DNA of 64,000 nt from Exophiala sp. HKRS030 (lineage: Eukaryota > Ascomycota > Eurotiomycetes > Chaetothyriales > Herpotrichiellaceae): assembly GCA_023897205.1 (NCBI GenBank), contig JAHWDD010000001.1, positions 4,898,001 through 4,962,000 on the forward strand. The letters run 5' to 3'. Each line of letters starts with the position of its first letter. Positions within the stretch are counted from its first letter, which is position 1. The notes beneath the pieces were generated by a model that was not told the DNA's origin, searched no databases, and saw nothing but the letters and a program-made list of their open reading frames with translations. Below, piece by piece: positions 1 through 14,881 of the stretch. The position numbers were made by a program, and so were the translations under genes.

Positions 1-353
1 TTTCGGCCCGACCAGAACTCGAAACTACCGACTTCGTCCACATCGAAACAAAAACATCCCTGGGGCTGACAGGTCCTCGTCTTCAAATTTAGATGAAGAA
101 GTGCATGACCATATGCTGCGTGTCCGTGACACAGGTGGAGAATAATGCTAAGCTAGCTACCAAATTGCCAGGGATCCTAATTTTCGGTTCTTGAACAGGA
201 TGGTAGAGCGTAACGAGTGCAAGGGTTGACATCTCATCCGAAGTATGCGGTGTATTCCTGCCCCTTGAGACATCAGAGCGACCCTCTCTGGAGTACTCAC
301 TCATAACATCCCGAGTCAACGGATTTCCAAAAGAGCCAAGCCTCCCCTCAACG
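1..353. other. Left edge, no supported gene
   Basis: This is the 3' flank of the ferroportin-like gene. One plus-strand frame is open from the left edge to a stop at about 144 and could be the last codons of a gene outside the window. The peptide is low in information and I recognise no family, so no CDS is called. Confidence 0.3.
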
Positions 354-1784
354 TCACTGCATTTCCGTTGACAAGGATTGATATCGGTGTCCGTCTCGAT
401 CCCTGCCGATCTTGAGACAAGTCGGCATATGCAAAAGATGTCCACGGCGATCGCGAACGAATTTAGCGAATAATGCGGCGGAAGAATAAACTGCCACTAA
501 CGAAATGACCGCAGGGTATCGAAATAGATCAGGTTTCGGAAATACAATGGTGGTTGCAAAAGTACAGAGTTCGAAGAAATTCTGCACCGACATCTCAACC
601 GAAGAAAACGAGCCGCGGTGGGACGGTGTGATGGATTCTTGGATGATCAACTGGGCGCAGAGGTCGAATGACCAAAGACCGAGCCTGGACATGATGACTC
701 CGGCGATGAATATTGCCGTGATGGCGTAGGGTGATCCCAACACCCCCATCCAAAGGGCCCCAACGGCACAAGTCAACCAAAGCATCTGCCATGACAAAAA
801 CCAGATACCTGCGCGCACTGGGCCGATCCTGGACATGACTCTGGGTGCCAGGAATGTCGAGGAGATTTCTGAAATGGCCGAAGCTGTTCTGAGGAGTCCT
901 ACTGTCGTTGATGTAATCTGTGGGGTCGGAAGAGCGAGAAGGTAAGTCGTCATTTGACCAGAAAAAGACAGCACAGTAAGGTATAGGACAGACAAGGCAA
1001 GTGAAGGTAGGAATGCTGTTTGTCGAACATAAATTCTAGCCGAGTCAACGACAAAGCCGCCGCATCGTGCGAACTTCGATCGAGATTCTGATTGTGCTTC
1101 TTCCGGTGAGATCAATTCGGATTCTTCTTGACCTTGTCCGCCGCCATCATCAGCGAGTGCAGGAACTTGATAAAAGACCCTTGCGATGAGAAAATACTCG
1201 ATACCGACAGAGAGTGCATTGGTGAACAGAGTCGACCATACCGCGATACTGGGTGACCACCCATGCAACAAGGCTATCGACAGCGGCGAGACGAGTTTGC
1301 AAAAGAGGTCGATACGTCTCATTTGCGCATTGAGTGTTTGAAGTTCAGAGTCATCTCCCCCAGCGATAACAACCACCCAGTCTCTTTCCACTGCGACAGT
1401 GTTCATTATGGAGCATAATTTCTCCACGCATGCCAACACAATAAGCAAGACAAGCAGCAATGCCAGTATAGGCTTTGAAAGTGCTTCCTTTGCCTGGAAT
1501 AAAAGGGCAAAGGCGGCACACGAGGCAGCCACACTGGCTCTTTGCCCGAGGATGGAAATGCGAATGGTGCTCAGACGGTTATTGGAATCGATGAAATTCC
1601 CTATGCTCGGTGAGAATGTAATGGCCGCCAGAGCACGGACAAGTGCATATATCGACATGGGCAGAAGCGTCCCGGGGTAGACGGTGGCCAGAAAGAGAAC
1701 TGCTCCGAACTCGAAGCCTCGAGCATTCCACATTGACAGTAGATGGGACACATAGAGTGACCCAGCTAGTGAATTGGAACCCAT
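354..1784 (-). CDS. Ferroportin-type (SLC40) metal transporter
   Basis: Predicted 476-residue multi-pass membrane protein of the ferroportin1/SLC40 family, which exports Fe2+ or related divalent metals from the cytosol across the plasma or vacuolar membrane. The N-terminus carries the family signature: SLYVSHLLSMWNARGFEFG, then GTLLPMSIYALVRA, then the helix ending GNFIDSNNRL. A hydrophilic, acidic Ser/Glu loop sits near the middle, and the C-terminal bundle contains SRLGLWSFDLCAQLI. Length matches fungal members. The frame is open upstream, but the first ATG in good context (CACAATGG) is at 1784 and is chosen as the start. No intron is needed. The family call rests on sequence pattern; substrate and membrane are inferred. 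Confidence 0.85.
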   Translation of the reverse strand: MGSNSLAGSLYVSHLLSMWNARGFEFGAVLFLATVYPGTLLPMSIYALVRALAAITFSPSIGNFIDSNNRLSTIRISILGQRASVAASCAAFALLFQAKEALSKPILALLLVLLIVLACVEKLCSIMNTVAVERDWVVVIAGGDDSELQTLNAQMRRIDLFCKLVSPLSIALLHGWSPSIAVWSTLFTNALSVGIEYFLIARVFYQVPALADDGGGQGQEESELISPEEAQSESRSKFARCGGFVVDSARIYVRQTAFLPSLALSVLYLTVLSFSGQMTTYLLALPTPQITSTTVGLLRTASAISEISSTFLAPRVMSRIGPVRAGIWFLSWQMLWLTCAVGALWMGVLGSPYAITAIFIAGVIMSRLGLWSFDLCAQLIIQESITPSHRGSFSSVEMSVQNFFELCTFATTIVFPKPDLFRYPAVISLVAVYSSAALFAKFVRDRRGHLLHMPTCLKIGRDRDGHRYQSLSTEMQ

Positions 1785-2284
1785 TGTGAAAAAGTATCGA
1801 TTTCCTGTGACCTTGCCTCTTTTTTTTCTCTTCTCGTCCTTTGGAGTCACTTGTTGTACGGAAACATGGTCAAACCAGAAGAAGCTGTTTGCTACTGCTC
1901 TCTGATAGGGGAGTGTGTGTCACCGCATCGTCAATCACAAACACGGAGTATTTCCAGTGCGATAAAGATGCTCACGATTGGAAGAATGTATGAAGCGGTC
2001 AACCTGGAATGTTATAAAAATACTGGTTGAGCCCAACATACGTAAGCCACCTTATCTTTGTCTGGCCGCTTTAACGACACCTATCGCCCTCTGCTCTCAT
2101 CTGGCCGTCATCTCCATCTCCATCTCCCTTCCCCGTCCTGCTTTTCTCTGCAATGTGACGAGGCTTACATTTTCCTTATCAACAATTGGAATTTAGTCTG
2201 ACCGATCGGTCTGTTTTCTCCGACCAGCAAGATCGAGCCAAAATCCCTCTTATGTGACAAGTCTACAATTGTCAAATAGCTAAC
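1785..2284. other. Intergenic: ferroportin promoter and hydroxylase 3' flank
   Basis: No coding frame is convincing. The region holds a C/T-rich stretch on the plus strand at about 2085-2150 with TCTCCA repeats, and one copy of the dispersed ACGGAGTA word at 1943-1950. It serves as the upstream region of the ferroportin-like gene. Confidence 0.5.
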
Positions 2285-4673
<2,389 letters not shown>

Positions 4674-6274
4674 GTTTCAGAGATCTAAAAGCAAGTGTTT
4701 GTTACGTGAGGCCTCGTTCAGCGACCGGCGTATTCAAGGATGCTCAGAAACGATGACAGAGCCTGCACTTGTTTTTGAAACGACCAAAGACGTTTGAAGC
4801 ATTTGTCAAGCTATTTATGAGCTGGCATTATGCATACTAGAACACCAGCCGCTAAATGCTACAAGACGAATGAGCATTTCGGATCGGATGAGTTTGGGGG
4901 ATATCGGAAGGGCTGAGTAACTTCCGAAAGATGTGGGCGGTCAAAAGGAGATTCTGGGGTTCGGGGTTGGAGAACGGGACTTCCATCTGCATCGGATAGA
5001 TACGCTGGTTCTGATTCAGACCATGCACTCTTTACCCACCCTTATAGCAGTCCCATGGAGGAGATAAACCATGTTAGAGAATGCAGTCGCGTGTGAACTC
5101 ACAGTGTAACACGTTGTCTGACCAGGGTCACAAGCCGACTATTGTGCTCTGATGAGTGAAAATGTGGTATGTGACGTGAAACTTGCCCAATAGTACTTCC
5201 TGACATCGCACTTTATTGGGGTGCCTCTCCCTGTTGAATGCCAACTAGCTTGTTGGTCATCACCAAGGTGTTTTTCGTTGTGGTTGACGAAGAGAATCGT
5301 TCATTCGCCACAACGGAAGAATCTCGAGGTTATACATCATTTTGGCCTGCGGCATGTCACCACTTCAGAACTATAACAACAACTTCAGGCGTTGATTCTC
5401 TTTCGTCCGGTTTCAGTAGAGTCTTCGGAGCTGCCCTGTCCTCCAAAGTAGTGCTCGGGAAATGCATCCTAGCACGAGCGATCTTTTGGGTCACTGTTTT
5501 CCAAGCGACGATAGATCACCTTGAGTGCTCGAATCTCGTGTGGACTACAGACCGGCGCCTGATCGCACATATACAGCACATTTTGTGGATATGCTGACTC
5601 CGCTATAATGAGAGTCTGACGGGCAGATCATGCCACTTTGCTTAAGAGAAAGGTGCCTGATTCTGTAGTTGGCCAATATGTTTCTAGAATGATCACAGGT
5701 CTTGCAAAGCAGATGATATCCCGAGAAGACGTAACCTAAAACTGGAAGCTCGAACCAGCCTGACTCAACTCTAGATGAGTTGTGTTGAGAATACTCTTCA
5801 AAGAAGGTTATTCTTTCCTGGTAGAAAGCCTTCCGGCTTGTGTACTTACTGTGACATTGAGCCGATGATCAAGGTTTATATGAGCAGTTAGACAATAATC
5901 CAGTCGACGTGAATTGAGGAAAGATCAATGACATGAAGCAGTTCAAAGACGTTCTCGGTGGCTGTACATGACCAGGTTTCTTTGCACTTGTACAGAAATC
6001 GTTAGACAATGTCCTCGATCTGGTAAAGCAGCAACTCATCCAACGCGTCCTTCAGCCCTACACATGCATGGCGTACGGCAACTGTAGCACCAAATTACTA
6101 TCTTGACGGCTGCCATTGCACATGTAGCTACATCCTTCTTTCACAACGTGTCCAGTTCTCTCCCGATCCCACGGTCCTTCGAGTCTTTCGTTCATCATTG
6201 TCATCAGAATTGAGCGGTGCATAGATCCCGATTCCGTTAAAACTTCTACCAGCACACTAGGCCACCTTTACAGA
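4674..6274. other. Intergenic, 1.6 kb without a supported gene
   Basis: Divergent spacer between the phenol hydroxylase start and the YIP4 start. Frames are broken, and the longest (119 codons at 5238-5597, plus) has no family resemblance. It presumably holds both promoters. I see no RNA gene or repeat. Confidence 0.5.
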
Positions 6275-7294
6275 ATGGCCAGCGGAATGTCTAACGATCC
6301 CTACGACGACGACCACGCGGTACTCGACGATGACTTTCTCAATGAAGGTGCGCGGCCATACCGGCTCAGTATGAGCATTACTGACGGTCTATAGAAGTCG
6401 AACCCGATGAACCTGCAACAACTTCCGATCGAGCTCCGCTGACAGGCAACATCCAATCCTCTTCAAGCGCACCCCTAAATCAAAATTATTTGACCTCAAG
6501 AATACCCGGCGAGGACAGGCGAGCGCCTCAGAATACTATAGATGAGAGCGTATGGGACACCGTATCTCGAGATCTCTTCGCCGTATGGGAGAAAATGAAG
6601 CAGGTGCTGTGGCCTAAATATTTGCTAGGAGGCATACTACAACGACAGGGTAGTGGTATGGGAGACGCCGAAAGTCAGGGCTTTGGACGAGATCTTCGAG
6701 GTCTAGTAGGCCGTTGGCCAGATGCAGACGGTATTCTACAAGGAGGAATGAGCGACGGCCTTCGAGACTGGGATCTATGGTACGTCCATCCTCGTTCTTG
6801 TACTTTTCAAGTGCGTGGTAGCCTTGTTCTAACAAAGACCTAGGGGTCCCCTAATCTTCTGCTTGCTGTTGAGCGTCTTCCTTTCGATGCACAAGGAGGG
6901 CCAAAGCGATCTGATCTTCTCTGGAGTCTTCTCTTTGGTCTGGATTGGCGAGGCTGTGGTTACTCTCCAGATCAAGTTGCTGGGCGGTAACATGTGAGTC
7001 TTCAAAAATACTGGTCGAGGATTATTTCTAACATTTTATCTTAGTTCGTTCATGCAATCCGTGTCGCTCATCGGGTATACATTGTTTCCTCTGACAATTG
7101 CTGCTTTGCTCAGTGCGTTGGGCTTACCCATGATCGCAAGGGTTCCAATCTATATTGTGCTCGTGGCATGGTCATTAGCAGCAGGAGTCAGTATCTTAGG
7201 TGGATCTGGAGTGGTCAAGAATCGCGTCGCACTGAGCGTGTATCCTTTGTTTGTATTCTACGTTGGGCTCGGGTGTCTCTGCTTCATCAGTTAA
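6275..7294 (+). CDS. YIP4: Yip1-domain Golgi protein, YIP4/YIPF6-like
   Basis: Predicted 285-residue Golgi membrane protein that interacts with Rab GTPases in ER-Golgi traffic. The acidic N-terminus (DPYDDDHAVLDDDFLNE) and a cytosolic region precede the family hallmark DLWGPLIFCLLLSV, then IKLLGGNISFMQSVSLIGY and three further hydrophobic helices. This layout matches YIPF6/Yip4 rather than Yip1 itself. Four exons; introns 6348-6394, 6780-6843 and 6994-7044 restore the frame exactly across DLW-GP and GGN-IS. The start ATG at 6275 is the first in frame, and the first intron donor is GTGCGC. Family confidence is high; assignment to Yip4 over its paralogue is by motif similarity. Confidence 0.88.
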
Positions 7295-8071
7295 TCGTGC
7301 GGGCAATAGACCTAGCCTAGGCCATTGGGCTCTATGTAATGTTTTATGGCTGTAACACAATGATGGTATACCAGAATGATGCACAAATCGACTTGAAACA
7401 CGCTCTGTCCCTCTTATATCCCGTGGTCTGATGCAATCGTTCCTTGTTGTCGAGCGGGGTGTTGGTGTTATTATATTGGGCGAATTTGATTGTGCGGAGC
7501 CTGAAGCCTGAGCCCGAACCGCAATCAATCAGCGACTATCACACACTCATGTCAACTTGGGAACAAACCCTTCACTCGATGTCGATTGCCATTTCCATTT
7601 GTGCCCCCTGTCTTCTCATATCTATATCTATCGACGAGCCTCGACCATTACGATCGTCCCAGTAGTCGCCTTCGCCGTAACCCTTGTCTATCAGCCTATT
7701 GAACCGCAGGCGCTCTTCACTGCCTCACCTGCCCTCAAACTTCCCACGTCAATCCCAAGTGAAGTGCGTATGCATTCTGACCACACGTCTCTCACAAATT
7801 TTTGAACAATACTCTCCTTGTAGCGTGGGCGACGGCAACAGCAATAGACGCATCGAGTCAGGGATACTGCGCCCAGCCATTTTCTTCTGCGGGAAACCGA
7901 ATCGAGCGCAACGTAACCATCAGGTTAAACAGTTTTGACACCCGACAATACAGTTCATTGGCACTGAGAGTACTGCCGGGTGTAGGATCGAGGAGAGCCA
8001 AGTGACGAGTACAGAGGCGCAAGCGCTACGAGATCAAGATCCAAGTCGCGTCACCGGCTTCGGCAAACAAT
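7295..8071. other. Intergenic and probable 5' leader of the Ran-binding gene
   Basis: This is the 3' flank of YIP4 followed by the upstream region of the Ran-binding gene. The plus strand is C/T-rich from about 7560 to 7760, as is common just upstream of fungal transcription starts. The overlapping short frames here look like chance. Confidence 0.45.
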
Positions 8072-9735
8072 ATGGCTTCAAACAACGACACTATTCCTCC
8101 CACCGAACATTCAAAAGCCGAAGAGGATTTAGCACCTCACGACAACAGCTCGGATGGCGAAAGAGAAGAAAAGACTACACGGGAGAAGTTGAAACAGACA
8201 ACCATCGCTAAAGGCGACGATCAACAGTCAGGCGAGGCAACCACAACTGATCCTGTCTCCGAGACGGTTGTTGAGAACGGGTCTAGAGGGCGACCGTCCA
8301 AAAAACGATCGTTTGAAGACCTGCAAGCAGAAGACTCACCAGCAGGAGTCGAAAACGGTGGTCCTCCACTACCGAAGAAAGGCCAGCACAAGAGGATGCG
8401 ATCGAGAGAAGTCTCCGGCACTGATGAAGTCCAAGGACTAGACAAACTCTCTGATGTTGCAAGCCCGGTCCAAGAAGAGAGCGATGCTGAGGCACAAAAA
8501 TCACCCGGTGGTCCCGGAGTCCTTGTTATAGCACCGTCCAAGGATCACGAAGAGGAGTCCACAGCTGCAGACAAGTCCGCAGAAACAAGTAAGACGACCA
8601 CCTCAGCCCTCACTGCTAAGGATCAATCGAAAGAGCAAACATCTTCCTCCTCTGGTTTCGCCAATACAAGCACAGCCTCTCCATTTGGTTCTTTCAAACC
8701 GGTCAAATCACCATCTTCCGAGGCCGAGTCTACGTCACAGCTAGAGAAGGCCACCACAACATCGGCATTCGCATCTTCAGGTCTTTCTGCTTTTGCATCT
8801 TCTGAGAAATCTCCGTTTGGCTCAGTGGGCTCAACGGCGAAAGCAAGCGGTGGCTTTGGTGGAGGTGGAGGTGGCGGTGGAAGCAGTTTTGGTACCCCAT
8901 CTCCTTTTGCAAGTAAATCCTCATCTGGTTTTGGCTCAGTTGGTGGATTTGGTGCTAAGGCTGGATTTGGTGGAAGCTTTGGTGCCCCGAAACCGTTTGG
9001 ATCAGGCGGCTCGTCTTTCGCGGCTCCTGCTGGTGCAGCTGGTACTTTCGGTAAACCCAAACCTTTCTCGCCGACACATGACGATGTCGACGAAGGAAGT
9101 GACAACGATGGTGCAGGAAATGATGAAGCATCTGCTGTGGATGCCCCCCAAGATCCTAGGTTTAAGGAACAAGACGGTAAGCAGCATGATCTCTATGTCT
9201 CGATGATCAGAGCTAATTGAATGCAGTCGCGACTGGTGAAGAAGAGGAAGACACCATTTTCACATGCAGAGCGAAGCTTTATCATTTCGAAAAGGAATGG
9301 AAAGAGCGTGGAGTTGGCGTGTTCAAAATTAACATTCGATATGAACGCAAAGCTCTGGGCGATACAAGTGAAGACGAGAAAAACGAAGGTGAAAAAGATG
9401 TCGAAGCGGGCGAGAAGGACGACTTTTCTACCGTCGAGCGTAAAGCTCGTATCATCATGAGAACTGATGGTGTGCATCGTCTCGTTCTAAATACGCCAGT
9501 TTTCAAAGACATGAACGTTGGAACACACGACGGGAAAGAGCCAACAGGCAGAACAATGCACCTGACTGGATTAGAAGAGGGCAAGCCAACGGGCTATCAA
9601 ATAAAGGTAACCTTGAATTTCTGGTCGAACTTTTGGGCCAATCGTTCTAACGATTTTGGTTCTGTTTAGGTCGGCAAAGAAGACGTCTTGAAAGACATTT
9701 ATCACAAGATTCAACAACTCAAGGAGGACCTCTGA
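8072..9735 (+). CDS. Ran-binding nuclear transport protein, Yrb2/Hba1/RanBP3 type
   Basis: Predicted 516 residues. The first 200 are hydrophilic, with basic patches (RPSKKRSF, KKGQHKRMRS) suited to nuclear import. A Gly/Phe/Ser-rich stretch at about 205-340 holds around a dozen FG dipeptides (FGSFKP, SFGTPSPF, GFGAKAGFGGSFGAPKPFG), as in nucleoporin-like cofactors. A C-terminal Ran-binding domain spans about 375-512, with LYHFEKEWKERGVGVFKI and RIIMRTDGVHRLVLNTPVF. This order fits Yrb2/RanBP3, a Crm1 export cofactor, better than the much larger Nup2. Three exons; introns 9177-9226 and 9607-9669. The start ATG at 8072 has an AATATGG context. Nup2-like function remains possible. Confidence 0.85.
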
Positions 9736-10385
9736 AAGAAGAACGACACGCGGCAGCCGGGTCGAAGGTTACGCACACAACAGATCGGACATGGTCTATG
9801 AGAAGAACTGGCTTCAAATCAGGATACACATCGCATTTGATTCCGTCAGCTCGGGAGGTTTCTTCCTTCCGTGGTGACGCTCACGATTCCACTCTTGACG
9901 AACTATTTTGACTTGATGGTGAGCAGGGATGAGTGAACGAATGTATTTGGTATTGGGCGAACCATAGGAATTGGTCCGCAGCCAAACAAACATCAACCTC
10001 GAGGGGCAACAAGAAAGAGGAATCGAGTTTTGATCCATAGATTCTAAGAATAGGTTTTTTTACTTAGAGGTCTTTGGTATAATTGTGTGTGCATCTTTTA
10101 CTACGGCAATCGGGCAGATTGGAAGATGAGAGAATCACGAATGAGACAAGACATTTGATCACACTCTGTATTTTCAAATAATCCGGCTCCGTTTTGATGT
10201 GACGAACTTGTAGGCCAATACCGTAGAGTACGAGCGAGGAAATGGCCCAAGTTTTATATCGGCGAGGCTGAGACTGGGGGCGGCAATAAAAATATTCGGC
10301 AACATCACGACGGTTTTCATGTCGATATTTTCCTCTCTCGTCGACAAGACTAGAAATTGAATCCAAACTAAATTACAGGGCAACA
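9736..10385. other. Intergenic, nothing recognised
   Basis: Spacer between two plus-strand genes: the 3' flank of the Ran-binding gene and the promoter of the RWD protein. No coding frame, repeat or RNA is supported. Confidence 0.45.
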
Positions 10386-11576
<1,191 letters not shown>

Positions 11577-12054
11577 TGAGACCCAGAAACGATGAAAGTC
11601 ATGTTTATGAGATTATTATGGGTTTGGTGATTCGGTCTACATGGGTATTGTAGATTTAAATACAGGGTCACGGCTTTCACTCGCGGCGCGCTCTTAAGAA
11701 CAAAACATACTCCGTATAGGTACGTCGAGACCAAAAAAGGGGGGAGGAACAAAGAATCGGACTCATCATTCGAGTCTGTGCCATCAAGTCAAATAATATC
11801 CTGATCGGGTTTGGAACTTCTTCATTTGCTAGTCCTAGCCCCTTTCCCTCGGTACTGGCATGAATATTCTCACTCACCACACGACAAAAAGAAAAAGAGG
11901 TCACTCAGTGCTCCAGATAGAGTATGCAAAGGTGGGTACCCCTATCAAATGCACCACCACCACCATCATCATGGCTAAATGCATTCAAAACATGTGTGGC
12001 TCTCGGCATGAAGTCAAGATAGTCAGGTCTAGATAACCTCCAGTCTTCAAACCC
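11577..12054. other. Convergent intergenic spacer
   Basis: Shared 3' flank between the RWD gene (plus) and AFG1 (minus). It holds one TACTCCGTA word at 11708-11716 and a CAC/CAT-rich patch near 11955. No gene is seen. Confidence 0.45.
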
Positions 12055-13969
12055 TCACAAACTATCTTCCCTCCATCTGGATCTCACCCTCTGCCAACCC
12101 TCCTTCTCATTCAACCCACCACGCTTCTCCAGTCCCATCCCACGCTCCACCCACTCCTGACTACCCATCTCACTCAACCGACTTAGAGCCCTGGCGAAAG
12201 CGAACCTCTCCTCGTCGCCACTGAACAAACTACTCTGCTTGAGCATACTCATGCTCATTCCCAGATCGTCCATCAGGTTCCTCATCACGTCGTCAACGTC
12301 GGCCCCTTCACCTTCCGTGTCCGAGGCCTTTGTATGCTCCGCCACCTTCTTGTCATGCTTGTCCACAGACTTGTCGTCCTTGTCCACTTTCTTCGTCACG
12401 CTCTCCAGACTCTCGTCGAGTTCCGTCTTGCTCAAGAACAGCTGCGACAGGGGTACGGCCGTGGTCAAGACGAGCTTGGCGTGCGACTCGTAAACGGCGT
12501 CGATAAAGGTGATGAACCGTCTAGCCCAGTCTCGCTCACGGTGCGTCATGCCCGGGACGTCGGTCACGATGAAGGCGTCGAAACTGCGCATCATCTCGAT
12601 GTAATCCGCCGCGCCCGTGGCTCGTCCGATGAGGTCGTGGAAGGTGAACTTGGCGGCACGTCCCGACGCCTCCGGGATTTCGACCTCGCGGCCCCAGACC
12701 GTGATGGTGGTCGGGTGCGGAGGGTCGTTTTCCGGGTCACCCAGGAAATTGAACCACTTCTTGGCGTGCGAAACGGCCGCACGGTCGAGCGGGTGATGGT
12801 ACACACCGGACGGCGGCCGCGGGAGTTTGCGATAGTCCGTCTGGGAGTCCAAGTTGATGACCTTGAGTTTGTTCTTCAGTAGATTGATGCACGGGATGAA
12901 CGACTGCCGCTGGATGCCGTTCTTGTACAGGTCGTCCGGGTGTCGGTTCGACGTCGTCACCAAGACGACGCCGTGGGACATGAGCGACTCCAGCAGCCTC
13001 CGCAGGATCATGGCGTCCGCGACGTCGGTGCACTGGAACTCGTCGAAGCACAACACCTGGGCGGTCTCGGCCAGGTCGGCGGCCACGAACGGCACCGCGT
13101 CAAAGTCGTTGCCGTACTGCATGCGGACCTTGTGCAGCCTCTTGTGCACGTCCTGCATGAAGTTGTGGAAATGGATGCGCAGTTTCGACGTCATGTTGGG
13201 CGGGAGCGTTTCGTAGAACAGGTCCATCAACATGGTCTTCCCCGACCCGACGTCGCCGTACATGTACAGGCCCTTGGGGAGGTCTTCTGGAATCTCGCCG
13301 ATCGCCTTCTTCTTCTTCGCACCTCCGAACAAGGACCCGAACAGGCTCTTTTTCTGGGGTTGTAGATCGTCGATCTCGGGGTGTACCACTTGCGGAGGGG
13401 TGTAGTCTCGTAGAGTGTCGTGCAAATCTTGTAGATGCTCGATCAACGCTACAATTCCCAAAGACACAAAAACGTCAGCACTTTGCCGCGCATACCACAC
13501 CGCGCGGGGCGAAATTTCCAAACCTACATCTCTGATGTTCATCATCGCGCAGCCTTTTCGTCTGTACTCGCTCGTCATATTCCTCCAGAGGGCCTCGCGG
13601 GCTTGCCCCGGCGACTGTCGCAAGGTCGTGCCGTCTCGGGAACTGGTTTGAGGAGGTTATGTTTGGCCGATGAGGCCGAATCGCTCGACCCGACGATATT
13701 GTTTGTGGTCTCGTCGGCTGTCCAAAAGTACACACACCTCGGCGCTCGAATTTGAGGTTGTTGGATTTGTCAAAGTTGGCAACACGTCTCCGGCTGCTGC
13801 TGCTGCTGCTGTTGTTGCTGCGACGGTGCCTCAACGTCCTCAGACAATCCGTGCATATCGTCCTCGGTCTACCTACTGTCGCACGGGGAGAAAAGATAGC
13901 TCGGAGGTACTCGTGCGCCTTGAAGGCGTCTCCTGGACGCGGACGCACCGCCGCCGGAGTAGCTTTCAT
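12055..13969 (-). CDS. AFG1: Mitochondrial AFG1/LACE1-family ATPase
   Basis: Predicted 611 residues in two exons; intron 13449-13527 joins DDEHQR to SLIEHLQDLHDTL. AFG1-like ATPases act in the mitochondrial inner membrane/matrix in quality control of respiratory-chain subunits. The N-terminal 100 residues are rich in Arg and Ser and poor in acid, like a mitochondrial presequence. The conserved core starts at PLEEYDERVQ. Walker A GDVGSGKT is at about 212-219, followed by the family segment HFHNFMQDVH, Walker B LCFDEFQC, and TTSNRHPDDLY. A Lys/Asp-rich insertion (VDKDDKSVDKHDKK) near residue 510 lies in a variable loop. A short CAG/CAA run codes the Asn-Ser tract in the leader. The start at 13969 is the first ATG of the open frame. 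Confidence 0.92.
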
Positions 13970-14881
13970 TGTTGTGTCGTCGTGGATCGCACACAGAGAG
14001 ACACGGGGAGCAGCTAGAGCAATAGCAATGGCAACAGTAACACTCTATGCGCTGGAGGGAAACGCAACAAACAATAATGACAAAACAAGCAAAAAAGAAA
14101 ATTAACTGCACGAAGCTGATTTCGAGCAAAGAAAGCGAAGATACATCGGGACCGCATCCGATGACAAAGTCCCCCAAATGCTCGGGCAGCCTCGGTGAAT
14201 GTCGGCCAAAAATCTTGGGCCCGAAGTCGTGGGTCTGCAGTCCAGAATCCAACCTCAACCTACTCAGGTATGTAAAGAAGAAAAGAATTGCCGGTTGCCT
14301 GAGATTGTAGAAAGAGACCAAGTATCATAGCTAGGTGTTTAAGAGGTAAAGGAATATGATATGACAATTCATCTCACTCCTTATAAGACGCAGAGACTAA
14401 GAGCTATAATCGTTGAATCTAAATCACTCGCTCTCCCTTCAACGACAGCAAAAGCGATCCAAACCCCCCTCAAAAGGACCAATATCCTCGTGAACCATCC
14501 TCGGGATATACCATCAGCGCACGCAACGTGAATCCGCCCAATAGCCAGTTCCTTGTAGTAGTGACAAAAGCCCCTTCTCATCCAACGATAGCACCTGGGT
14601 TTGCACGGCGGGAAGAGTCCATAATTCTTTTGCGAGCTTTTTGTTGCGACAAGTACACCACGTATGAGAGACGAAAACCGTCTTCCTCAAGATTTCAACC
14701 GATTCCGTGCGCCTTGACATGACCACATTATAAAAACATTGCTCATCAGGTTGCCCTGTTCCCTCCCATTTATCGAAGCCAAAGAAGGGCAAGGGCACCC
14801 GGATCCTGCGTGTCTAGCATTGAGACCAGGGTCTGAAACAAAAGCTCAAGATTGCAATACAGCCGTTCTGGCAGTTGTAGC
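13970..14881. other. Intergenic between AFG1 start and BEM1 end
   Basis: Promoter side of AFG1 and 3' flank of BEM1. Several short frames occur but none has a recognisable product, so I see no gene here. Confidence 0.45.

Noticed and set aside
1..144. Plus-strand frame open from the left edge
   Set aside because: Too short to assign; could be the end of an outside gene, but two frames are equally open.
5238..5597. 119-codon plus frame in the hydroxylase-YIP4 spacer
   Set aside because: No family resemblance, no splice support, and composition is like the surrounding non-coding DNA.
8623..9105. Pro-rich 160-codon minus frame opposite the FG region
   Set aside because: Antisense shadow of Gly/Phe/Ser repeats in the Ran-binding gene.
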